Positions 52,941-61,871 of a stretch of DNA of 64,000 bases are shown here, one piece after another; within the stretch, counting starts at the first letter, position 1, and every line of letters begins with the position of its first letter. A program made the translations under genes and the position numbers. The DNA comes from Mycobacterium sp. PSTR-4-N (GTDB taxonomy: Bacteria > Actinomycetota > Actinomycetes > Mycobacteriales > Mycobacteriaceae), in the NCBI RefSeq assembly GCF_022348085.1, contig NZ_JAKRFN010000023.1:43639-107638 (forward strand), given 5' to 3'. The notes beneath the pieces were generated by a model. It did no database searches. It was not told where the DNA came from and worked only from the letters and a program-made list of their open reading frames with translations.

Positions 52941-53407
52941 TAGCAGGCGAGTCGCTTGATCGACCGAGGGGGCACTTTCGTGCCGTCGGGTCCCTGCCAA
53001 TTGTCCTTGCCGTTGAGCGCGTCGATGATCGCCGCACTGTTCCACCCGACGACAGCATCCGCATACTCGTCGAGCTCGGGGGGCATGTCAGCTCCGACTG
53101 CTCCAGGGGCCCACACACCGATGATCCGTTTGTCGGGGAACCGGTTCGCGTATTCGATCTCCCAGCTAACCCATTCGTGGTTCCTGGTCTCCGGGGAAAT
53201 GATCACGATGATCTTGCCGGCCCACTGGATGCGCTCGGCGAGGATCTGTTTGATGTATGACTCAGCATTGGCGTTGTTAGGAATGTCGCTCGTGACAGAC
53301 GAATCCCGGACGTTCGCCCCGTTCCTGGCGAGCAGGTCTTTTACCTGACCGACCAGAGCGTCGTCCTCGTGGCGGTGGCTGATGAATGCGTTGTGCTGAT
53401 CGGCCAT
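52940..53407 (-). CDS. ThsB-like TIR-domain protein
   Basis: A 155-aa single-domain TIR protein like ThsB of Thoeris defence systems: NAFISHRHEDD at the start, VRDSSVTSDIPNNANAESYIKQILAERI, then HEWVSWEIEYANRF with Glu83 at the catalytic position, and ADAVVGWN near the end. ThsB enzymes make a cyclic ADP-ribose-type messenger on infection. ATG 53407 has an AAGGAGG site. It is coupled to the Nmad2-like gene downstream and divergent (91 bp) from the double-TIR gene. Confidence 0.83.
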   Translation of the reverse strand: MADQHNAFISHRHEDDALVGQVKDLLARNGANVRDSSVTSDIPNNANAESYIKQILAERIQWAGKIIVIISPETRNHEWVSWEIEYANRFPDKRIIGVWAPGAVGADMPPELDEYADAVVGWNSAAIIDALNGKDNWQGPDGTKVPPRSIKRLAC

Positions 53408-53498
53408 AACGTGGGCCTCCTTCATTTCAAGGGTACGGCCGACCCCCGACATTCTTGGTTTTCTACGCGTGCCGGTCGGGTCCCATAAGCTCTTGAAC

Positions 53499-54713
53499 AT
53501 GCCGGCGCCTGCGATCCTCGACATCTACGTTGTCTGGCACCCAGGGGATGCAGTGGGTGAGGGCATCCTGCGACGCCTGCATGATCACTTCCACTCCCAG
53601 GCCTACTCGGGTCTCGCGGGTGGTGCTGTGGAGGTGTACGGGCGAAGTTTGGCATGGGATACGAACGGCGGCGCGGCTCCACGACCGTTGCCCCTGCCTG
53701 GAGGCCCACATGAGGTTCTCCAACCAGCGCAGTTCGCGGCGGTCATTCCGGTGTTGGGCCCTGCTCTCAGGAATGCAACTGAAACCGACACGACTTGGGC
53801 CAACTACTTCAGGGCATGCGTAGAAGCCAAGAAATCGTCAGTCGTGGTGCTTCCAGTACTCGCACCCGGCGGCATCAACTTGGATGGCTCGGTGCTCGGA
53901 GGTGCACTGTCGTCCACCATGTGGCTACCGGCCGAGTCGGTCGCCGTACCAGGGCTGCTTGAACGGAGCGTTGCCCAAGCCATCGCTCAACTGGCTGCAG
54001 GGCCGGCGAGCAGAATCAAGGTCTTTGTCAGCCATACAAAGCACCACTCGGCGGGCGAAGCGGGCTTCGACGATCCCGTCTTCGAACAGGTCCGCAGGGC
54101 CATCGCGAGGAGTAAGCTGGCGGAGTTCTTCGATGCGCACGACCTCCAGCCCGGAAGTGACTGGGCGGCCCACTTGAAGCAGGAAGCGGGGTCCTCCGCG
54201 TTGCTCATGGTGCGAACGGACAAGTATGCGAGTCGTGAATGGACCCAGCGAGAGGTGCTTGAGGCCAAGCGTCACGATGTGCCGCTTGTCGGCCTCATCG
54301 CACTTGTCGACGGTGAGGCCCGTGGCTCCTTCCTCATGGATCACGTTCCGACAGTGCCCCTTGCGCGTGGTGATTCGAGTGCGTCAATTGAGAAGGCTCT
54401 TGACAGGCTCGTTGACGAAGTCTTGAAACGGGCCCTATGGACGGCGCAGTCGTCGTACATCAGCGCCCAGGGATTCGACTGGTTGCCGGTGCATGCCCCA
54501 GAGCCTGTGACTGCCGTCGAGTGGCTCGCGCGGCATAAGGCGAAGGACGCTCAAGACGACCACCTGCTAGTAATTCACCCCGACCCGCCGTTGGGTCCGG
54601 ACGAGCGCAGCGTGCTTGACGAGATGTGTGAAGTCGCTGGATTTGAGGGGCGCGTTGACATCCTGACACCGAGGACGTTCGCGCTTCGCGGGGGTGAGCT
54701 AACGGATGGTTAG
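53499..54713 (+). CDS. Double-TIR protein
   Basis: A 404-aa protein with two TIR-like units. The first (~5-165) begins LDIYVVWHPGDAVGEGILRRL and has VEVYGRSLAWD and AAVIPVLGPA. The second (~170-320) has IKVFVSHTKHHS, FFDAHDLQPGSDW and REWTQREVLEAK, with the expected catalytic Glu. The ~85-aa tail is unassigned. ATG 53499 chosen; GTG 53469 is in frame upstream. Its 3' end overlaps the SLOG gene by 8 bases, so the proteins are probably made together. Confidence 0.75.
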   Translation: MPAPAILDIYVVWHPGDAVGEGILRRLHDHFHSQAYSGLAGGAVEVYGRSLAWDTNGGAAPRPLPLPGGPHEVLQPAQFAAVIPVLGPALRNATETDTTWANYFRACVEAKKSSVVVLPVLAPGGINLDGSVLGGALSSTMWLPAESVAVPGLLERSVAQAIAQLAAGPASRIKVFVSHTKHHSAGEAGFDDPVFEQVRRAIARSKLAEFFDAHDLQPGSDWAAHLKQEAGSSALLMVRTDKYASREWTQREVLEAKRHDVPLVGLIALVDGEARGSFLMDHVPTVPLARGDSSASIEKALDRLVDEVLKRALWTAQSSYISAQGFDWLPVHAPEPVTAVEWLARHKAKDAQDDHLLVIHPDPPLGPDERSVLDEMCEVAGFEGRVDILTPRTFALRGGELTDG

Positions 54714-55527
54714 TGATCCAGAACTTGTGCCCCGAAATGCGCTGAAGGGCAAACGCATTGCACTCTCGGTGTCTGAAAGCAGCGACCTCGCTCGACTCGG
54801 CCTTTACAGTGCGCACCTCGAACTCGCAGTCGCGGAGTTGACGAGGGCGATTGTGTTCGCTGGAGGCGCTGTCGTCTACGGTGGCCGAATCGACTGGGGC
54901 TTCACCAACATCGTGCTCGACGAGGCTGAGCGCTACGGATCTTCGACCACGTTCGAGCACTACGTGCCCTATTCGGAGCACTCTGGCGTTGCTCATTCCA
55001 AATTGGATGCGTATGCGCGTGGGCTCAGCGTCAAGTCGCGCGTCCTACTCATCGATGCGAATGGCGCTGCGCGCGAAGTCGCCGACGCATCTGCGGCTGG
55101 TTTCGCCCGGGGCGATGTCAATACTAGCGACGCCTTGACGTCAATGCGCAAAGTCACGTCTGACGTCAGTGACGCGCGTGTGGTTTTGGGTGGAAAAGTC
55201 GCTGGATTCGGTGGCGCCGTCCCCGGTGTAGCGGAAGAGGCTGCCCTGACGGCAACCCTGGGGAAGCCGCTTTATATCGCTGGCGGCTTCGGGGGAGCGG
55301 CCACACTGGTCGGACGGATTGCCTACCCTGACCTATACGCGTGGTTGCCAAGTGAACTTCCGGCCGACGTCACGACCGAGGTTGAAGCCTCTGTCTCAGA
55401 TCTCTTGCCGAATCAGTTGGCTGATGACGGATTAACGAGCAACGAGCGCGCGCTGCTTGCCCAGACCAACCGTCCGGCCGACGTGGCAACCCTGTCGATC
55501 TTGGGTTTGTCGAAACTGAGTCACTAG
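54706..55527 (+). CDS. SLOG-superfamily protein paired with TIR
   Basis: A 273-aa protein of the SLOG (SMF/DprA-LOG) Rossmann-like superfamily: KGKRIALSVSESSDL at strand 1, AGGAVVYGGRIDWGFTN with the nucleotide-binding glycines, then VVLGGKVAGFGGAVPGVAEEAALTATLGKPLYIAGGFGGAA. SLOG domains bind nucleotide-derived ligands; in ThsA and TRPM-type proteins they bind ADP-ribose derivatives. It is therefore the likely receiver of the messenger made by the TIR proteins (inference). It has no attached effector domain. Ends tail to tail with the MazG-like gene. Confidence 0.78.
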   Translation: MVSDPELVPRNALKGKRIALSVSESSDLARLGLYSAHLELAVAELTRAIVFAGGAVVYGGRIDWGFTNIVLDEAERYGSSTTFEHYVPYSEHSGVAHSKLDAYARGLSVKSRVLLIDANGAAREVADASAAGFARGDVNTSDALTSMRKVTSDVSDARVVLGGKVAGFGGAVPGVAEEAALTATLGKPLYIAGGFGGAATLVGRIAYPDLYAWLPSELPADVTTEVEASVSDLLPNQLADDGLTSNERALLAQTNRPADVATLSILGLSKLSH

Positions 55528-56411
55528 TCCGAGCTCACCGGCTTCTCGGGCACAAACTCCAGTTGGCCGACATCCGCGTTGAATACCACGAAGCCGCCAT
55601 CATGGGCTAGCAGTTCGCGAAAGACCTTGAAGCCGGCCAGGATTGCTCGCTCCCAGTCCGCGCCAGTTCTTTCCGCGACCTCGAAGTTGGCTGAGACGCT
55701 GTCGATGGCTCGGATGAGCGACTGGTCTACGTGTTCGACGCCGTCGAGCAGTCCATGTTCTGCGCCGTAAGCGAAGGCGAGTGCGGAAATACCTTCCTCC
55801 AGCACAATCGCGCGCCCACCGTCCTGGTTCTCATCTACGAGTTGATCACTGCGACGTTTGCGGCCGAGTAGTGCGCGTGTCAACGGCGACCAGCCGAGGA
55901 ATGTGGCGAATGCGAGGTGGAATACGTCGTGGAACCTGTAGCCGTCGGGTGAATCTGACGCGTCAGTGAGTCGATCGCCAACCGCGAGACCATTGAAAAA
56001 TAGGTCAACGGACGGGCGAGACGCAATGGTCTCGTGGACGGACCGAAATTCGTAGACACCCGACCGTGGAAGCCGCTCGTTGCCGGGGAACGATTGGTCG
56101 AAGGGAACCGGGACGCCAGGAATCCAGCGTGCGTTCGTCTTGGCCAGGTTGGCTGCCGCGATGTCACCTAACCTCAGATCCAGCCGGTCGGCGATGGCCG
56201 CTACATACCACAGAACGTCACCGAGCTCTTCTGCTATCCGCTCGCGCCAAGTGCTGTGCGCGTCGCCGTCTCGGAGATGCTTCTTGTACTCTGCGGCGAC
56301 TGAGCCCGCTTCACCGGCGAGGCCAAGCAGGTGAACGACCGTGTCTTCGAGTTGTCGCTGCGGTCGGACGTCGGTTTGCAATGCTGACGTCTGGTAGTCG
56401 TTCAGATCCAC
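55524..56411 (-). CDS. MazG-like nucleotide pyrophosphohydrolase
   Basis: A 295-aa protein with an N-terminal MazG-like all-helical domain: LLGLAGEAGSVAAEYKK and EELGDVLWYVAAIAD supply the ExxE and ExxD metal ligands. MazG-type enzymes hydrolyse (d)NTPs to monophosphates, including modified ones. The C-terminal ~180 residues (RFHDVFHLAFATFLGWSP, EEGISALAFAYGAEHG) contain another conserved His/Glu-rich helical region, perhaps a second domain. It is downstream of the hypermodification gene, with a 10-base overlap. Confidence 0.8.
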   Translation of the reverse strand: MDLNDYQTSALQTDVRPQRQLEDTVVHLLGLAGEAGSVAAEYKKHLRDGDAHSTWRERIAEELGDVLWYVAAIADRLDLRLGDIAAANLAKTNARWIPGVPVPFDQSFPGNERLPRSGVYEFRSVHETIASRPSVDLFFNGLAVGDRLTDASDSPDGYRFHDVFHLAFATFLGWSPLTRALLGRKRRSDQLVDENQDGGRAIVLEEGISALAFAYGAEHGLLDGVEHVDQSLIRAIDSVSANFEVAERTGADWERAILAGFKVFRELLAHDGGFVVFNADVGQLEFVPEKPVSSD

Positions 56412-57433
56412 GCCGGCTCTAGGTGTGAGACGGGCTCGATCTTTTGGGTGTTATTGATGCCCCATTTGGGGGGGAACCACGCTGTTACTCGATCCATCAC
56501 TGGTGCGAACTTCTGCTTAATGCGCGATCGGCCGCTCAGACCCTGTACATCTGGATGAGCGACTCGCGCGTATTTGTCGATCTCGCAAAAGAGGTTCTGG
56601 CAGTCGATGAGTTGGAGTGGACGCCCATTCAGGCCAGAAAAGTTGAGCCCAAGCCGAGCGAAATGTTCGTCCTGCGAGTTGGCCATATAGCGGATGATGT
56701 CGCGTTCGATTCCCCGCGCCTCAGCACCGAAGCATTTGCGAATGCCGTCACGCGCTCCTGGACCTGCCACGACGAAGTCCATTTCATCGAAGTCCAGCAA
56801 CGTCGAATAATTCAAGTCGATAAGCATCTGGAAGGCGAGGAAGTCACCCATGGTGGGATACGAGCGGAGCAGCGCGAATGCATGCTCCATCGAGGGCGAG
56901 TTTTGAAGCCGAGCAGGAAGATCGTCATTCATCATCGATTGGATGAGGCGCAGGTGATTGGTGTGCTTCCTGTTAGCGCCTAAACGTGGTGGCGGGATGA
57001 CGTAGGCAGCCGAATACAGGCGTCGACCACTCCTGAAAGCCTCATTCAGGACTTGGTCGAATTGATCTAGGTCAAAGTCATTCCAGCGCAGCTCGCCTAA
57101 TTGGCTTTCCAGGAGCTCCCAGGTGCTTATTCGGTTGAAGAACTTGAAGAGCAGAACTCGAAAAGTCGTCTCGTCGGCTGATTGTTCGCCGCGGTAGGCG
57201 ATACGTTGGATCACGAATTGGCTGACACGGTCCGATGCCCGATAGCAGTTTGTGAATCGAAAGTTCGCGAGGATCGGATCCGTGGTCCACGGGGCGGACT
57301 TGCCGCCTATACGGGCCTCGTAGATCGCCTGACGCTCGTAGGCGAATCGCCAATACGTGTCGAACACGGGAGTTGGGCGTATCACGCGCTCCGCGATCTT
57401 GATCGTTTCTGGGCGTACCACTGATGCCTTCAT
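56402..57433 (-). CDS. Putative DNA base hypermodification protein (HMUDK-helical / aGPT-Pplase-like)
   Basis: A 343-aa protein resembling the helical domain family linked with 5-hydroxymethyluracil DNA kinase and alpha-glutamyl/putrescinyl-thymine pyrophosphorylases of phages: FDTYWRFAYERQAIYEARIGG, PWTTDPILANFRFTNCYRASDRVSQFVI, FRVLLFKFFNRISTWELL and DFVVAGPGARDGI. The free-standing form lacks a kinase domain. It may make, remove or recognise a modified base. It leads the two-gene operon with the MazG-like gene. Confidence 0.7.
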   Translation of the reverse strand: MKASVVRPETIKIAERVIRPTPVFDTYWRFAYERQAIYEARIGGKSAPWTTDPILANFRFTNCYRASDRVSQFVIQRIAYRGEQSADETTFRVLLFKFFNRISTWELLESQLGELRWNDFDLDQFDQVLNEAFRSGRRLYSAAYVIPPPRLGANRKHTNHLRLIQSMMNDDLPARLQNSPSMEHAFALLRSYPTMGDFLAFQMLIDLNYSTLLDFDEMDFVVAGPGARDGIRKCFGAEARGIERDIIRYMANSQDEHFARLGLNFSGLNGRPLQLIDCQNLFCEIDKYARVAHPDVQGLSGRSRIKQKFAPVMDRVTAWFPPKWGINNTQKIEPVSHLEPAWI

Positions 57434-58137
57434 CCACCCTGCTTACGCATCGGCCGGTCTCCCCAAGAGCGAACTTGACCACTCTCCACTTTTGTTCCGC
57501 GAGGTACCCGAAACCTGGCGGGGGTTCATTTGAAATGGGCTTCGCCGTGCCATGCCGAGTACCGGCGGGCGATCGTCACCGACTTTCATCGAATGCGGGC
57601 CCCTCTGCTTGGATTGGACATGGACATGGACAATCTTGTCAGTGACGGGCTGTATGGCGGCTCATTGGTGTGGGCGCGCCGTCGCGTGAGTGACGAATCA
57701 GTAGCTGAGGCCAAATTCACGATCCACCACGACGACTGTTCCTGGCCGTCCAACCAGATTCAACCAGGGCGCTCACCGCTGCGGGTGTGTCAGGCGCACC
57801 TGTCAATGTCGGCCACATCACGCAGCGGTTCAGGTTGTAGCGCCCATACCCGCCGAGACAAGATGGTGCGGTCGTAACGGCTGAGCTGGCCGATCAGGCG
57901 AGTCGCCGCAACGTCGGCGCCCACCGGACCGGCCGCGTGGATGTCGCGGGTGAAACGTCGTCCGAATAGTCGTCGTGCAGACAGAATTGTGCTCTCAAAA
58001 GCGAACGGTGCGCGGCGGACCTCGGGCCGAAGAGACGCCGGCGGGACGGACGTGCGGGTGCTCTCGAACGCCCGTGGATCGAGCGCCGTCAGGATCAGGC
58101 TGACGCGTTTGACCACGGATCTGGGGGGCCAGCGTCA
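57434..58137. other. 704-bp stretch without a recognised gene
   Basis: Upstream of the hypermodification gene and downstream of the WD40 pseudogene. Short frames on both strands (e.g. plus 57530-57877) have no family resemblance and no good ribosome site. The part near 57880-58137 may be decayed 3' sequence of the WD40 gene. Confidence 0.5.
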
Positions 58138-59815
58138 TCACCGGAACCAGTCCGGCGCACGACACGAGACGGGCATCACCGAAGACCGCCGCCGACGCGG
58201 CGAACCTGTGCGACACGTGTTCGCCAGTAGCGGTAGTGGCGCTCCGGGGGTTGCGATGGGGAAGGCCCAGATGCGTACCTTGCCGTCGTAGCTGCCGGCG
58301 GCCAGTCCTCGCCTGTCGAGGCTGAACGTCACCGAGGTCACCTCGTCGCGGGGCGTGGTAGCTAGAACGCCGGTTACGGAACCCGTTTCGGCGTCCCACA
58401 GTCGCATGGTGCCGTCGATACTGGCGGCGGCGGTTCGGCGACCATCGGGTCCGACAGCGACTTTCCCGGTGTGTCCGCTGGCGGGATCACCGAGCGGCTC
58501 GCTCGCCCGCAGGTCCCAAATGCGCACCCTGGAATCGTTTCGGCCCGAGAGGATCCGGCCGTCGGACTGAACGCTGCGCCGGTCTGTTCCGCCAGTGGCT
58601 GGCGGATCTGGCGGCCCCGCGGCGACGTCCCAAAGTCTCACGGGGTGTCGCTGCTAGAGGCGGTCCGGCTGCCGGCGCGGTTGACGCCACGCCATCCCTT
58701 TAATTGGTGTGGCCGGTCAGCGGCGGGCCTTGCGGTGTCATCGTCGCGGCGTCCCAAAGATGCGCGACGAAGTCGTATCCGCCGGAGGCGACGACCCGCC
58801 CGTCGGGGGAAATGCGACGCTGTGCATCATGTCGGTGTTCCCCGGTGTCGGATCAGGAATAGGGCCGCCTCCGGTGGTATCCCACAGTCGCAGATCGTGG
58901 TCGGTGCCGCCCGAAGATGACGCGTCGCCCGTCGGGACTGAAGCGACGTACGTCGCCGGGCCGGAGTGATTGCCGATCGGACTTGCGAACCTCCACTAGG
59001 TGGCGGAATCCGACAATCGAACGGTTCCGTCGTCTCTCGATGAGACGATGCGCTCGCCGTCGGGGCTGAACGCCACGCCGGTGACCTTCTCGGTGTAGCC
59101 ATCAGCGGTGCGCCGATCGGTGTTCCGTGCTCCAATTCCCACAGGCGGAGCGTTCGTGGTCACTGCCGCCGACGATGCGGCGGCCGGCGGGGCTGAGCAT
59201 CAGACCGGTGATCGCAGCCGAGTGTCCCCTTAGCACCGTCTCGATCCGGGGTTCGACCGCGGTGTACCACACGGTGATCACACCGTCCGCATCACCGTGG
59301 GCGGTTTAACGACCGTCGGCACTCACCCCGACCGCCTTGACCGCGGCCGGCGCCGGAACGATCTTGACGGTGCTACGTTTGGCGATGGTCCCGGTCAACA
59401 GTGCTCCGAGGTCCGCGTCCGGGGACATCTCGCGGGCCAAGAGGATCACCTGCAGTGCCAGGACGTCACTGTTCGCGTGCTGACCGTCCAGCATCGGCTA
59501 GCCGCGGATCGTCAGGGTCGGCGCCGCGGCGCGGTGCAGTTCGGTTCTGGCCGCGTTTCTCTGCACGTAGAGCGTCGTCGCGGGGACGGAGATTACGGCG
59601 ACCACGGCCACCGTTCAGATACTTCCGTCACAAGGATCGGGAGACGAGGAAGGTGTCGAGGGAACGCTCCATTCGATCGGCGATGTCGTCGACGGGGTCA
59701 TCCCCTCCGCTCCATCTGAGTAACTTAGGAACGCGTCGAAGACGAACGGATCGCCCCTCGGAGGGTCTGGCGTCGTTGCCGTCGCCGACGAATCGTCCGC
59801 CTTCGGCACGAAACC
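58138..59815 (-). pseudogene. Decayed TIR-TM-WD40 gene
   Basis: Minus-strand pieces in several frames read as parts of one protein. At ~59809-59640 a TIR start (FVFDAFLSYS, then in the next frame GGDDPVDDIADRMERSLDTF). At ~59605-59500 a membrane helix and linker (VVAVISVPATTLYVQRNAARTELH) broken by an in-frame TAG. Then WD40 repeats: GVAFSPDGERIVSSRDDGTVRL near 59.05 kb, HDLRLWD near 58.9 kb, and the intact frame 58138-58641 with RVRIWDLR, TMRLWDAETGS and KVRIWAF. Frameshifts and stops make it non-functional. Intact relatives are long TIR-TM-WD40 proteins of actinobacteria. Confidence 0.72.
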
Positions 59816-60033
59816 TGCCGCCGGATATTGCCCCTGCGCCTGATTTCGGGCCCCCCACCCCCGGATGGCGCACCACCCGCGAACCCGTTCGTGGATAGTT
59901 GAAACGCCGCGTCACAAGTCGCGCCGCTGAATGGCGGAGCTACGGAGTCGGATACCCGTTATTCGAGTGTTCTACGAGATCGGGAGTGGTGTCCGGAATA
60001 ATCCCGGTGACCGTCGAGCATGGGGGAGCGGCA

Positions 60034-61041
60034 ATGGAGACAGATCGGGCGCGCGCGGCTGACGATCGATTCAGGATTCTCGCGCTGGACGGCGGTGGTG
60101 TCCGAGGGGCGTTCACCGCAGCCGTCCTAGCCGAGTTCGAGGAGCGGACGAACACGACGTGCGCGGAACGTTTCGACCTGATCACCGGCACGTCGACGGG
60201 AGGACTTCTCGCGCTCGCCCTGGCGATGGGTCATCCCGCCCGGGAACTGTGCGACCTCTACCGAAACAACGGCCGTGCGATCTTCCCGCTAGACGGCCGA
60301 CTCAGCCGCCTGCGCGGAACTCTTCGCCAAGTGTTCGGATCGAAATTCGGGCAGAAGGCCCTCCGTGAACAACTCACGAAGGTGCTCGGCAACGAGAAGC
60401 TCGGTGGGGCGCGGACCCGACTCGTCATTCCCGCCTACGACATCACCACGGGTCGGGTGTTCGCGTTCAAGACGCGCCATCTCGAGCGTTTCCGGTTCGA
60501 CGTCGACATCGAGGCAGTTGAGATCGCCATGTGCACGTCGGCGGCACCCACGTACTTTCCCGCGAATCTCCTGCCGCAGCGCGGCAACGCGGCGTATGTC
60601 GACGGAGGGATATGGGCGAACGCGCCGGTGATGGTCGGACTCGTCGAAGCCGTCGGCTTCCTCGAAGTGCCGCTCGATCGCATCGACCTTCTCAGCGTGG
60701 GGACGACTTCGTCGGTCCCGTCGTTCTCGAACGAACTTCGCTCCGGTCTGCTCGGCTGGGGACCGCATCTATCCAACCTCTTCATGACCGCTCAAGCCCA
60801 GGGGGCGGTCGCGATGGCGCAAGTGCTCTGCCGGGATCGGCTACACCGCATTAACGCCGCTGTGCCCGACGACTGGATGGCGATGGACAACACGAAGAGC
60901 GTAGAGAAGCTCATCGCCGCCGGCCGCGCGGAAGCGCAGAAGGTCGCCAACTACGCGGTCGTCTCGGAGCGTTTTCTCAACGCCACAGCAGTCACCCCGT
61001 TCGTCCCGTTCGGCGAGTCGAGCAGGGCGCGCCAAGTCTGA
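60034..61041 (+). CDS. Patatin-like phospholipase (CapV-like)
   Basis: A 335-aa lipase. The oxyanion hole DGGGVRG is at residues 19-25, the nucleophile Ser54 in GTSTG, and the catalytic Asp190 in DGGIWAN. Such patatins (for example CapV of CBASS) attack membrane phospholipids when switched on during phage infection. No cyclase (CD-NTase) gene is nearby; a TIR gene lies convergent 198 bases downstream. The frame is open from 59899, but ATG 60034 has a GGGGGAG site and fits the family start. Confidence 0.88.
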   Translation: METDRARAADDRFRILALDGGGVRGAFTAAVLAEFEERTNTTCAERFDLITGTSTGGLLALALAMGHPARELCDLYRNNGRAIFPLDGRLSRLRGTLRQVFGSKFGQKALREQLTKVLGNEKLGGARTRLVIPAYDITTGRVFAFKTRHLERFRFDVDIEAVEIAMCTSAAPTYFPANLLPQRGNAAYVDGGIWANAPVMVGLVEAVGFLEVPLDRIDLLSVGTTSSVPSFSNELRSGLLGWGPHLSNLFMTAQAQGAVAMAQVLCRDRLHRINAAVPDDWMAMDNTKSVEKLIAAGRAEAQKVANYAVVSERFLNATAVTPFVPFGESSRARQV

Positions 61042-61239
61042 GCGCCGTCGGACCAGAATGGTCGGCCGGGTGCGCCGATCCCGGATCGGTGCGCCCTCCT
61101 GCCGACGCGATTCCCTTGGGTAGAACGTGTTCGGTGCGTTCCGGGCGTCTACTGATGATTTCCGACGGTGCGTGTCGGAGCGTCGCAGCGTCATCGGGGG
61201 ACTCCGGGCGGTTCGCGCGTTCCCGCGTTCACGGTTGTC

Positions 61240-61818
61240 TTAGCGGTTCTGGGCGAAGTCGCGGACCCGCACGCCGGTCCGGCCGCCGGGGTCGACGGCG
61301 GCCATCAGTATGTGCCCTCCGTCGCGTACCTTCTCAATGGCCGGATAGAGGTCGAGGTACTCCTGGCCGACGTGACCTGGTGCGTCGTTCTCGATGGGCA
61401 TGATCGAGATCCGGTCGTGGTTGCCCAGTCCATCGAAGAATCCGAGTTCCCAGGGCATCCAGATCGACGCTCGTGACGACGTGGAGGTGGCGTAGATCAG
61501 CGAGTCGCACTGTCGCATGCGCTTCTGGAGATTCTCGGCGGTGGTGCGGTCGACTTTCGTTCGGTCGTGGTGAGGGTCAACGAGCCAGTCGACGTAGACG
61601 TCGAGTCCCTCTTGTTCCAGGAGGTGCACGACACCCAGGATCGTCTCGGAGTCGTTAGAGCAGTGGCTGAGGAACACATCGAACCGGTCGGTGGCCGTCA
61701 CCCGCGTCGCGTAATGGCGCAGCACCGCCGCCGGTGGTGCGCTGAGCGCGCGGCGCCGCCCGATGTCGCTCAGCTCGCGTCGAGTGTAGAAACCTAGGGA
61801 TTGCAGCACTTCCGCCAC
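61240..61818 (-). CDS. TIR-domain protein
   Basis: A 192-aa protein. A ~44-aa N-terminal extension (LGFYTRRELSDIGRR) precedes a TIR domain with FDVFLSHCSND at 46-56, GLDVYVDWLVDP, MRQCDSLIYATS and SIWMPWELGFFDG, with Glu124 at the catalytic position. It is close to bacterial TIRs that act on cell-wall or NAD signals; exact subtype unclear. It faces the patatin gene tail to tail across a 198-bp gap that holds no recognisable gene. The island's right edge lies ~370 bases from its start. Confidence 0.85.
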   Translation of the reverse strand: MAEVLQSLGFYTRRELSDIGRRRALSAPPAAVLRHYATRVTATDRFDVFLSHCSNDSETILGVVHLLEQEGLDVYVDWLVDPHHDRTKVDRTTAENLQKRMRQCDSLIYATSTSSRASIWMPWELGFFDGLGNHDRISIMPIENDAPGHVGQEYLDLYPAIEKVRDGGHILMAAVDPGGRTGVRVRDFAQNR

Positions 61819-61871
61819 GGATGGTTCTCCAAATAGTCGGTGGGGCCCGGCTTCCGGTTTACACCGCGTGC

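Noticed and set aside
57530..57877. 115-aa plus-strand frame upstream of the hypermodification gene
   Set aside because: Cannot be tied to any family, and its end overlaps other frames of equal quality; left as unassigned DNA.
58827..59135. 102-aa minus-strand frame as a separate gene
   Set aside because: Reading the neighbouring frames gives WD40 sequence; it is part of the decayed TIR-WD40 gene.
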